Below, in pieces: positions 20,416 through 30,320 of a stretch of DNA of 40,539 nt (positions are counted from its first letter, which is position 1; every line of letters starts with the position of its first letter). The notes beneath the pieces were generated by a model. It was not told the origin of the DNA. It saw nothing but the letters and a program-made list of their open reading frames with translations, and ran no database searches. This DNA is from Reclinomonas americana ATCC 50394. Its lineage: Eukaryota > Jakobida > Jakobea > Jakobida. The stretch lies in the NCBI GenBank assembly GCA_048213135.1, contig PS015025.1, positions 89,170 through 129,708 on the forward strand, given 5' to 3'. The position numbers were made by a program, and so were the translations under genes.

Positions 20416-21289
20416 ATGAGGGAGAAAGATCGCGCCTTTCGTCGCCAGCGCAATGAGCAAGGCGTGTCACTGACGGCGCTTGCTCGCCGTGGTGTCGGCA
20501 GAAACGTAACCCGCTCAAAACGTTTCGTTGAGTACACGCACATTCTCACGTGGCGTCACCACCTCACACGTCATCACCCGTCGCACACAGAGTTGAAGGA
20601 GGCCAAGGATCGGAGATGGCAGACAGTCATGTCGTACCGCAAGATGATGAAGAAGCTGGAGGCGGAGACGACGGGGCCTGATCGAGGAGTTGCGCGCCAT
20701 GTGCACATTCACATGCACAGACACACACACAGCAACAGCAGAGACACACACGTGATGCTTCAACTATTATCTACATTGTTTGAGATCTCATGAGAACACA
20801 AATCTGTTGCCTGATGTTGATCGCTGTTGTTGTCACTGTCACTGGTGTGTGCGCGATGTTTCCGTGATGAGATGACTCATTGGAATCGCGTTGCTGCAGG
20901 TGGCCGTCTACGATCACCTTCGTGACGAGGAGCAGCGCGAGGATGTGCACGCGCGTGTGCAGCAGCCAGAGCAGCCAGAGCGTCAGCAGCAGCAGCAGCC
21001 ATCACGCTCACGTCACTCTGAGAAGAAGACGACAACAACAGCGCGTCCGAATCCATTTGCGCGCGCACTGGCGACCGCAGCGCAAGCCAAGGCGGAGCGC
21101 GAGGCCGACTGGGCCAAGCAGCGTGCGGAGGCTGCGGAGGCGGCGGGAAAGCGTCACGAGTCGGAGGTCAGGCGTCGCGAACGCAGATTACAGTCGCTGA
21201 AGAAGACGCGCAAGGGACAGCCGATCATGAAGCACGTGATCAATGACTTGCTGGCGCGGTTGCAGGCCGATGAGGGCGATGGGAAGTGA
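20416..21289 (+). CDS. FYV7/CCDC59-like rRNA-processing protein
   Basis: A basic, coiled protein. The C-terminal exon (from about 20900) ends RRRERRLQSLKKTRKGQPIM, then KHVINDLLARL. This matches the KTxxGQPxMKxxIxxLLxKI signature that closes the FYV7/TAP26 (CCDC59) family, whose yeast member acts in early 18S rRNA processing. Upstream are KEAKDRRWQTVMSYRKMMKK and a Gln-rich/basic linker. An intron separates the N-terminal exon(s) from VAVYDHLRDEEQRED. The start MREKDRAFRR at 20416 is the best in-frame ATG. Exact exon limits between 20520 and 20890 are not settled. Confidence 0.5.
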
Positions 21290-21411
21290 AGGCTATGTAT
21301 ATTATTACGTGCGACTCGCATGTTCACCAATGCGTTCAGGCACGAAGGCGCAAAGAAAGCGCAGAGAGCGAAAATTGCATTTGTTCGTCGCGTTTGAGAG
21401 AGTGAGAGTGT

Positions 21412-23746
21412 GTGCACGCAGATGTGAGTGTTGTCTTGTTATGCATGCGTGTGTGTGCGCTTCTGTCTCACATGCGACACAGGTGCGACAGCAATGGGCA
21501 GAACCCACTGGTGCCTCTTTCCGAGGAGCATCAGACTCTGAAGACTGTGACGTTTGCATTGTTTTGGGTGTGGGGTACGTGTCGCCCTCTCTCTCTCTCT
21601 CCCCTTCCCCTTCCCTCACACTCACACTCTCTCTCTGTCTGTGCGTGTCAGCGGCGGCATGGATCACTGTCGTCGCGCTCTTCATTCATCGACGAAAGCA
21701 GTTGGAGATCAGGAAGCGTCACTCTGGCTTGACAGTGTTGGGCGAGATCGGTGGATTCATCATATTACTCTTTGGTGCCACGACACAAAAGGTTTTCTTG
21801 TTTTCTTGATTGATCATGCTGTACTTGTATTTCGCGTCTTCTCGCAATCAAATCATCGAGTCGCGACTTGCACAGTGGCCCGACCTGCCGTGCCCTGTGA
21901 TTCTGTATGTGGCACTGGTGGCGTTCCCGTTGTACTCGATTCCGTCGCTGCTGAGGTGGCGTCGCGCGTGTGCCTTCCCTTTGTCGTGCTGAATCATGTC
22001 ATCATTGCTGTGCGCACGCAGATGCATCCGCCTGCTGGTGGTCTTCACCACGCAGTCGTCGCTGTCGGCCACGTACGCCATTGAGTCGTCGGCCTCTACA
22101 GTGTCGCTGCTGATGGCCATGGATGAGAACGACGATGGGATGCCGAGCAGTGCAAGTTTCTCGGCGCTGGCTGGTCTCGATGCGCACGCTGGCGGCGACA
22201 AGGAGACCACTCCGTTTGCGATGGGAGGAAGTGTGAACGACAGCGGCAGTGGTAGTGGTGGCGGCGGTGGTGGCGGGTACGGCTCTGTGAACAGCAGCAG
22301 TCAGCAGCTCGACGAATCGGGCGCGCTGTTGGATCCCATGGAGCCGCAGTCGCTGGGTCGTCTCAATCGCTCCATCAGCCGCACAAAGATGCTATCGGCG
22401 GCCTCACGGCGCTACACCACCGAGTTCCTGGTGGCTGTGCTGGCGGTGACGGAGTTGATTTTGCTGATTGTTGGTGCGTCTCACACGTGTCTGAAAGAAC
22501 GAAAGAAAAGACAGACAGACACGTGTGTTTGCGCGGACCCTCACATGAGTGTGCCGATGCGCAGCTGTCGTGGTGGAAATGGTATGGGTGCCGTGGTCGC
22601 TGGACGTGCTCAGCAACACCGATGAGTGCCTGTGCTTGCGGATAGGTGTGTGCTGAAGTGTTTCGTGCATCTTCCATCCGCCGTCGCTCACTGATTGCGT
22701 GTTTTTTTGTGCTTGCAGAGGAGGTGGGCAGCGTTCTTTTCCTTCCACGATCATGGTGTTGTGTGCTTACATGGATGTGTGCGTGCAGTGGACACTGAAG
22801 GCTGTTGGCCTGATTACGTTTGTCATCTTGTTGGCGTACTTTTGGTTTGCGTACGCCCTCCGACGAGTGCAAGACGAATTCAACATTCGCCGCGAGCTCA
22901 TGGCCCTACTGGCACTTGACACGCTGCTCCTCATTCCCTTCTTCATCCTCCAATGGTGGCCCGATCACCGATTCTCCTGGCCCGCCACGCCGGTGCCTGG
23001 GTGGCTGGTTGGCGTGCACATTGTCGGTCACTCGCTGGTCTCGCTGGTGTGGCCAGTGTGGCGTTCCTTCCGTATCGATGGTCGTGAGGTCGAGCACAAT
23101 GTCTCGCGCACACTTCTCAGCGGCTCATTTGAGGCCGTGTTGCTCAGTCCCGATGGCCGACAGGTGCGTGTGTTGTACCTCGCAAAATCCCGTGCGCTTC
23201 TGACTGACGAGTTGTTCGTTAATGCAGGCGTTTGCCAAGTACTTGACCAGCGAGTTCAATCTGGAGAGCCTCATGTTTTGCACGTTGCGTACTTGTGCAG
23301 CAGCGCTTTTTCGCAGCAGTTGACTCACGGAGGCGCAGCGAGGTGGAGAACTTGAAGAACTTCAAGACGCGCCGCACGTTGAAGCGCGCCTGCGCCAGAA
23401 TACGGCAGCGCTACATTGACTCGGGGTCGATGATGGAGCTGAATGTGACTGCCGACGAGCGAGCGGCAACCCTGGCCACGCTGGAGCGTGACGCCGGCGA
23501 TCGCAATGCGTTCGAGCCGTGTTATCGCTCAGTTTTGAACTCGCTGCGGACCGACAGCTTCCAACGGTATGCATACGCAGGGCAAGAGGGATGATCTTCG
23601 TTGTCGTCTCACCTTACACTCGTCTGTGCAGCTTCTCGGCCACCAGCGAGTATCGGCGATTCTGCGAGCGCGGTCGCGACTTGCACAGTCGCCTTTCGAT
23701 CGCCGGATTCGTGTCGGTCGAAGTCGGCGATTCAGGTAACTTGTGA
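21412..23746 (+). CDS. Seven-TM protein with C-terminal RGS domain
   Basis: Hydrophobic segments in order: TVTFALFWVWG, AAWITVVALFIH, GEIGGFIILLFGA, VILYVALVAFPLYSI, TEFLVAVLAVTELILLIVG, TLKAVGLITFVILLAYFWFA, LLALDTLLLIPFFIL and VGVHIVGHSLVSLVW. A long Gly/Ser-rich loop lies near 22110-22330. The C-terminal exons carry an RGS fold: FAKYLTSEFNLESLMF, then AVDSRRRSEVENLKNF, RIRQRYIDSGS, LNSLRTDSFQRF and EYRRFCERG. RGS domains accelerate GTP hydrolysis by G-alpha. 7TM-RGS fusions are known from plants (AtRGS1) and assorted protists. The junction near 23280 does not join in frame without a base change, and the start codon is uncertain. A donor-like GTAACT overlaps the final codons, so the true end may lie further on. 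Confidence 0.8.
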
Positions 23747-23887
23747 GGGAGGGAAAGAGAATAGGAGGGGGTGGGTGGGGGAAGGACTTGTTAAGCGAAA
23801 AAGCACCAATAATATAACGAAGAGCATGGAGGAAATTCGTGAAGTTGTCCTCTTGTCATGCATCATTGCGTGCTTTTTCCGATACAC

Positions 23888-26800
23888 ATGTCGAGCGAAG
23901 GCGCCTCCGCCTCAGCTGCGCCTGCTGGCGATGCTGCTGCTGCTTCACAACCTCAAGAAGCGCCTGTGCGCAACACAGCGCGTTTGGACCTGCTGCGTAG
24001 CATCGAGCGAGAGATGCAACAGCACTGGCGCGAAGAGCATGTGTATGAAGTGGATGCGCCTGCCGAAGGAGTTGCGTGCTTGTGGCCTGTCATATACAGA
24101 GATTATCCGGTGAAGAGCAACAAGTGTGGGGGGAGCCTTGTGTGAGTTGTCAGTCGGGCATCACCACCCACCTGTACCTCAAACACGTACTTCTATTTTG
24201 AGTCTGCGTTCGTCGTACCTGCTGCTCTGCACTCGAACAACACTCTCTCCTGCTCACACCACGGCACAGAGAAGAGAGAAAGGAGTGGGCGAGAGCGTCA
24301 TTTCCTCGCACATGCGCAACCTCACTCACTCACTCACTCACGTGCGTCTGTGCAGGAGGCTGCGCAAGATAAGTTCTTTGTGACCTTCCCGTTCCCGTAC
24401 GTCAACGGTCGTCTGCATCGTTGCGTCTCGTTGTTGTCGGAAGAAGTGAGCGAGTGTGCCGGATTTGACGAGCAGTCGTGTGCGCAGTTGGCCACGCCTT
24501 CTCCGCCATGAAGAGCGAGGTGGCGGTGCGTTTCCAGCGTCTCATGGGCAAGCGCGCTCTGTGGCCGTTCGGCTTCCACTGCACCGGCATGCCGATTGCT
24601 GTTGCGTAGCAATTGACTGTGTTGCCATGTTCGGTTGACCTGATCTCGTCGTCGTTGCGCAGGCGTCGGCCGTGCGTGTCAAGCAAGAGCTGGAGGCCGA
24701 GGCGGCGGCCAAGGCGGCGGNNNNNNNNNNNNNNNNNNNNNNNNNNNNNNNNNNNNNNNNNNNNNNNNNNNNNNNNNNNNNNNNNNNNNNNNNNNNNNNN
24801 NNNNNNNNNNNNNNNNNNNNNNNNNNNNNNNNNNNNNNNNNNNNNNNNNNNNNNNNNNNNNNNNNNNNNNNNNNNNNNNNNNNNNNNNNNNNNNNNNNNN
24901 NNNNNNNNNNNNNNNNNNNNNNNNNNNNNNNNNNNNNNNNNNNNNNNNNNNNNNNNNNNNNNNNNNNNNNNNNNNNNNNNNNNNNNNNNNNNNNNNNNNN
25001 NNNNNNNNNNNNNNNNNNNNNNNNNNNNNNNNNNNNNNNNNNNNNNNNNNNNNNNNNNNNNNNNNNNNNNNNNNNNNNNNNNNNNNNNNNNNNNNNNNNN
25101 NNNNNNNNNNNNNNNNNNNNNNNNNNNNNNNNNNNNNNNNNNNNNNNNNNNNNNNNNNNNNNNNNNNNNNNNNNNNNNNNNNNNNNNNNNNNNNNNNNNN
25201 NNNNNNNNNNNNNNNNNNNNNNNNNNNNNNNNNNNNNNNNNNNNNNNNNNNNNNNNNNNNNNNNNNNNNNNNNNNNNNNNNNNNNNNNNNNNNNNNNNNN
25301 NNNNNNNNNNNNNNNNNNNNNNNNNNNNNNNNNNNNNNNNNNNNNNNNNNNNNNNNNNNNNNNNNNNNNNNNNNNNNNNNNNNNNNNNNNNNNNNNNNNN
25401 NNNNNNNNNNNNNNNNNNNNNNNNNNNNNNNNNNNNNNNNNNNNNNNNNNNNNNNNNNNNNNNNNNNNNCGGCAAGAAGGGTGGCAAGAAGGGCGACAAG
25501 GCCGAGGCTCCCGCTGCTGCCGCTGCCTCTGCGGCTTCTGGCTCGTCGTCTACCGACCCGGAGGCTGCGCTCGGCAACTTCCGTGGCAAGAAGACCAAGC
25601 TGGTGTCCAAGGGCGGCAACATGCGTCAGATCGACATTCTGCGTGAAATGGGTGTGCCGGCCGAGGAGATCCCCAAGTTTGCCGATCCCTACCACTGGCT
25701 GCATTACTTCCCTCCGTTTGCCATGGTGCGCCGTGCTCGTGCATCGTCACTGTACTGCTGCTGCTGTTGTTCATTGTGGCGGTCTTTCGCAGGAGGATTT
25801 GCAAGACTTTGGCCTGCATGTCGACTGGCGCCGCTCGTTCATCACCACCGACGTGAATCCCTACTACGACTCGTTCATTCGCTGGCAGTTCCAGCACCTG
25901 CGCCGTCTCGACAAGATTCGCTTCGGCAAGCGCTACACGATCTACTCGCCGGCTGACGGTCAGCCGTGCCAGGATCACGATCGCCAGGCGGGATGCGAAG
26001 GTGTGCTGCCGCAGCAGTACACGCTCATCAAGATGCGTGTGCTGGAGCCGTATCCAGATGCGCTGTCGTCGTTGGCCGACTCTGGCCGCCCAGTGTTCTT
26101 GGCGGCTGCCACTCTGCGCCCGGAGACCATGTACGGTCAGACCAACTGCTGGGTGTTGCCGGAGGGCGAGTACGGCGCGTATGCCATGCGCTCCGGTGAC
26201 ATTTTCGTGATGACGGAGCGTGCTGCACGCAGTTTCGTGACTCTTGTTACAGTGTGCTCTCGCGCGCGTGTGTGTGTGTGATCAGTCTCTCACGACCGAT
26301 GCAGATGCCTCGTTCCAGGAGATGTTGGAGGGCGTTGTCGGCGAGTTCAAGCCGCTGGCCTCGTTCACCGGTCAGGATCTGATTGGCGCGTGGTTGAAGG
26401 CACCGCTGACGCCGCTGGAGCGTGTGCCAGTGTTGCCCATGCTCTCAGTGTCGACCGAGAAGGTGTGTACGCGTGTCTCTTCTTTTTCCTGACCAGGCGT
26501 TGTCGCTGACTCATCAACAGGGCACTGGTGTCGTCACCTGCGTACCGAGTGACTCACCTGACGACTACGCCAACCTGATGGACCTGAAGACCGACGCTGC
26601 TCTGCGCGAAAAGTACCACGTCGAGGAGAGCTGGGTGGCCGATCTGGAGCCGATCCCGATCATCACCATCCCAGGCTTTGGCCGCCTTCCCGCTGCCGAG
26701 GCCTGCTGGCGCCACAAGGTGATTTCGGGCAAGTCCAAGGAGGGTCTGGCCGCGGCCAAGGCCGAGGTCTACAACGCTGGTTTCTACAAGGGCGTGATGT

Positions 26801-29258
26801 CGGTGGGCGAGCACGCCGGAACGTGAGTACGACTAATCTTGCTGTGGAAGTGTGTGTGAGACTGACGTCGTGTATGCGTGTGGGTTGATGCAGGACCGTC
26901 ATGGCTGCCAAGGAGCGCATCAAGAGCGACTTGGTGGCCTCTGGCGACGCTGCGCTCTACTCGGAACCCGAGCGTGAGGTCACGTCTCGCTCTGGCGACG
27001 ACTGTGTGGTGGCGCTGTGCGATCAGTGGTACCTGACCTACGGCGAGGAGGACTGGAAGCAGGCAGCTGCCGCGTTGCGTCGCACCGTGCATGCAGGGGG
27101 CGGGTATTGTTGCCTGCGTTGGTTTCTGACTGTTGGTCCGTGTAGTGTGGTCTCGAAGCTGGAGACGTACCAGGCGATGACCAAGGAGCAGCTGGAGATC
27201 ACGGTGAACTGGCTGAAGGAGTGGGCGTGCTCGCGCACGTTTGGTCTCGGCACGGCCCTGCCGTGGGACGAGTCGTACTTGATCGACTCGCTGTCGGACT
27301 CGACCATTTACATGGCGTTCTACACGGTGTGCCACTTGCTCCAGGGCAACTCGTTGGACGGATCGGAGGTCGGCCCAGCTGGCGTGCGGCCAGAGCAGCT
27401 GTCACCCGAGGTGAGTGGGGAGGAGAGGTTGAGAAAAGTGCACCATCACGATGCAGTCTGTGCTTACGTTGGCATGTCCAACAGGTGTGGGACTACGTCT
27501 TCCTGGAGGGCCCGTACCCACCACAATCTGGCATTCCGGAGGAGTCGCTGGCCAAGCTGCGTCGCGAGTTCAAGTACTGGTACCCGGTCGACTTGCGCGT
27601 CAGCGGACGTGACCTGATCAACAATCACTTGATTATGTTCATCTACAATCACGTCGCCATCTTCCCGGAGGTGCGAGCACCATGTCAACCGCCGTGTATT
27701 TTATGTCCTTTTACTTATATTGTTTCTTTGGTGTCGTGCAGTGGGCGCACCCGCGTGGTATTTTCTGCAACGGTTTCATCCTGGTCGACGGCAAGAAGAT
27801 GTCGAAGAGCGAGGGCAATTTCATCACTGTCCAGAGTTTCGTGCGCCATGCGATTTTTTTCATTGCCTCGTCTTTCGCTGACTCTTTTTCTTCTTGCAGA
27901 CGCCGTGCGACAGTACGGTGCCGATGCTGCTCGCTTTGCGCTGGCGGATTCGGGCGATGGCCTCGATTTCGCCAACTTCCTGCCCGACTACGCCGATCGT
28001 ATCATTCTGACCCTCACCACCGAGCTGGCGTTTTTGGAGAATACCATGAAGGACCTGAGCCAGTGCCGTACGGATGGCCAGTTGTCGTTCTTTGACCGTG
28101 TGTTCCGCGCCGAGATTGCTCACGCCGCCGCGGCCACTCGCGGTTACTTCTCCAAGTTGCGTGTGTTGTGGGAGCGCGTGTTTCGACTCATCGACGCGTC
28201 GCTAATGGTGACACAGGATGGTTTTCCACGACGCCCTGCGCACCGGCTTCTACGACCTGACGAGTGCCATGAAGCGATATCTGCTCGTGTACAGTTGCGC
28301 CTCCGATGCTCTCGCAAAGTCAACGCCTGCACAACACGACTTCTATTGCTTATCACGTGCACACAGACCGCGACCTCAGCCGCATGCACCGCGACACCAT
28401 TTTGCAGTACATGGAGGTGCACGCCATCCTCATTGCACCGGTGTGCCCTCACTACGCCGACTATGTGTGGCGCAAGATTCTGGGCAAGGTATGTTGTCTC
28501 CCTGCCATGTGTGTCGCTCGAGAGAGTGTCTGACTCGTGAGCAGAGCGGCAGCGTTGTCAACGCACGGTGGCCGGAGCTGCCAGAGACCCCGGTGTTGAT
28601 GGTGCAGGCAACATTCCTCGACAAGGTGCTGCACGACTGCCGTGTGAATATCAAGGACGTGCTCACTCGCGGCGGTGGCAAGAAGGCCAAGGTGCGTCAG
28701 TGCGCGCGCGCACACACGCTCTCTGCTCTGGCGTCGCCACATATTCTCACTGTGTGGTGCACAGGTGGCGGCTGACGTGCCAGCTCCCGACTGTGGTTAC
28801 ATTTTTGTGGCCGACACGTTCTCCGAGTGGCAGCAAATCACTCTGGAGGTGCTGAAGCGCGAGTATCATGCCAACGGCAACAGCATTCCGCGCACCATTC
28901 GCTCGACGCTGGTCAATGTGCCGGCGTTGAGACCGCTGATGCAAAAGGTCATGTTCTTTGTGGATCTGGTGGCGGTGAGTACTACGTGTGAAAGAGGGAG
29001 AGGGGGGGGGGCACAAGTGTTGGTTGCTCATGTGTGTGTGTACAGGCCGCCATTCCGGAGCGCGGCGAGGAAGCTTTCGAGAACCGCGCAGTCTTCTCCG
29101 AGCGTGAGGTGCTGGAGGACAACCGTGCATTCATCTGCCAGAGCCTGGGCATTGCGGACTTTACGGTGTTCTCCGCCGACGACGCCTCGGCGCCGGAGCC
29201 GGACAAGCGCGCCAACGCCATGCCCGGCAAGCCGACCTCGCACTTTTTTCGTCGCTGA
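23888..29258 (+). CDS. LARS1: Cytosolic leucyl-tRNA synthetase
   Basis: Charges tRNA-Leu; class Ia enzyme. Start [16 protein letters not shown] at 23888 is followed by [18 protein letters not shown]. Early exons 23888-24070, 24356-24419, 24488-24600 and from 24663 join in phase. Catalytic HLGH spans exons 2 and 3 (NGRLHLGHAFS), and [10 protein letters not shown] is near 27800. The CP1 editing domain shows [15 protein letters not shown] and [16 protein letters not shown]. Also visible are [20 protein letters not shown] and [14 protein letters not shown] 749-N gap removes part of the early domain, just before a Lys/Ala-rich insert ([14 protein letters not shown]) typical of eukaryotic LeuRS. 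It stops at [11 protein letters not shown] (TGA), shorter than the human C-terminal extension. Three early introns use GTTGCGT donors. Confidence 0.97.
24721..25469. other. Assembly gap, 749 N
   Basis: Within LeuRS, between [15 protein letters not shown] and the Lys-rich insert. Low-complexity Ala/Lys coding sequence flanks it on both sides, with the same strand and frame sense. Confidence 0.95.
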
Positions 29259-29307
29259 GCGGTCGCTGACGGCACCGCAGCATCCTAGCGAGGCCGTCGT
29301 GCAAGTG

Positions 29308-29451
29308 ATGGAACCTGTGACAGAGCGTGGTGTAGAAGTGGTGGCCGCTGGGGAGGCGGCATCGGGAGTGGCGGCTGTGCCGTGGTGGGCCATTTTGTTT
29401 GCTGTGGTGATGGGAGGCACGGCGGTGGTTTCGCGTGTGTTGGATGAATGA
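29308..29451 (+). CDS. Possible 47-residue tail-anchored peptide or LeuRS extension
   Basis: MEPVTERGVEVVAAGEAASG is followed by a hydrophobic segment (VPWWAILFAVVMGG) and a short tail (VVSRVLDE, TGA). The frame is open upstream through the LeuRS stop region, from before the T6 run at 29244-29249. It could be an independent small membrane protein, an alternative LeuRS C-terminus reached by one-base slippage, or chance. No homology recognised. Confidence 0.25.
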   Translation: MEPVTERGVEVVAAGEAASGVAAVPWWAILFAVVMGGTAVVSRVLDE

Positions 29452-29485
29452 ATTGCATGCAGTGTAGTGATGTGGAGACTCTATA

Positions 29486-30221
29486 CTACGACGACGACGA
29501 AGGTGCTGCTGTGCGGTCAACAAACGAGGGAGCCTGCAGAGGAGCGACCATGAGTGGCGATGACAAGTGAATGCAGAGGCGGCCGCACGCACCTGCTGCA
29601 ATGCCACCGAGTGCGGTTATCAGTGCGAGTTTCTTGCTCACCGGATCCTCGGCAAACAGCATCATCCCGTGCGACGTGTCACCGGCCATCTTGCGCGGCT
29701 GCAGATTGGCGACGACCACACCCTGTGCGTGATCACAGACATCGGCATTAGCGATTGTCATCCACACACACACAAGAGAGAGAAACCCCGATGCACCTGC
29801 TTTCCGACGAGATCCTGCGGTGCAAAGTGCTGCTGCACACCGGCGAGAATCGTGCGAGGAGCCGCCTCGCCCACATCCACTTGCATGCGCAGGAGTTTTT
29901 TGGATTTCGGCATGATCTCGCACGACACAATGGTGCCCACCAGCAGCTGCAGCTTGGTCACGTCGGCGAACTCGACGGGAGAGAACACGGGTGCAGCGGG
30001 AGAGGGAGGGGGAGAGGGCGAAGGAGACGGCTCTCTGTGTTGTCTTTCATCAGCCACTGTGCAGGATGGTGCAGAGGCAAGTCCAACGCAACGAAGTGAA
30101 CGCTCGAACGAGGTGGCGCAGAGGGAGGAGCTGCGATGGTTGACGAGAGAGGCACTGCAGGCGCGGCAGGAAGAACATGTTGATCGATTGTGTAAGGTGT
30201 CTGTTGGTCCACCGACCGCAT
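29486..30221 (-). CDS. AIMP1/EMAPII-like tRNA-binding domain protein
   Basis: The exon at 29797 to about 30070 encodes FADVTKLQLLVGTIVSCEIM, LRMQVDVGEAAPRTILAGV and QQHFAPQDLVGKQ. The next exon gives GVVVANLQPRKMAGDTSHGM and LFAEDP. This is the OB-fold tRNA-binding domain shared by AIMP1/p43, Arc1p and the MetRS C-terminus (family: VGxIxxxxxHPxxxxL, VDVGExxPRxVxSGL, NLKPxKMxGxxSxxM). It would bind tRNA and dock synthetases. A Pro/Ser-rich linker precedes the domain. The N-terminal frame is uncertain: MRSVDQQTPYTIDQ at 30221 is open but needs a frame change to reach the domain. It lacks the long C-terminal module of human AIMP1. Stop is TAG, or TGA if a terminal intron is spliced. Convergent with LeuRS. 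Confidence 0.85.
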
Positions 30222-30320
30222 CGTGCAAACAGATATGGCTTTTGTTTATTTCACACGCAGACAACTCACACACTCCACCACCGAGCGCAGTATACTCGGA
30301 CCAACCACCAGCTGCGATAA

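Noticed and set aside
23160-23360. A 20-base intron at 23283-23302 (GTTGCGT to CAG) in the RGS exon
   Set aside because: Too short compared with the 50-110 base introns elsewhere, and it does not restore frame without adding a base; left unresolved.
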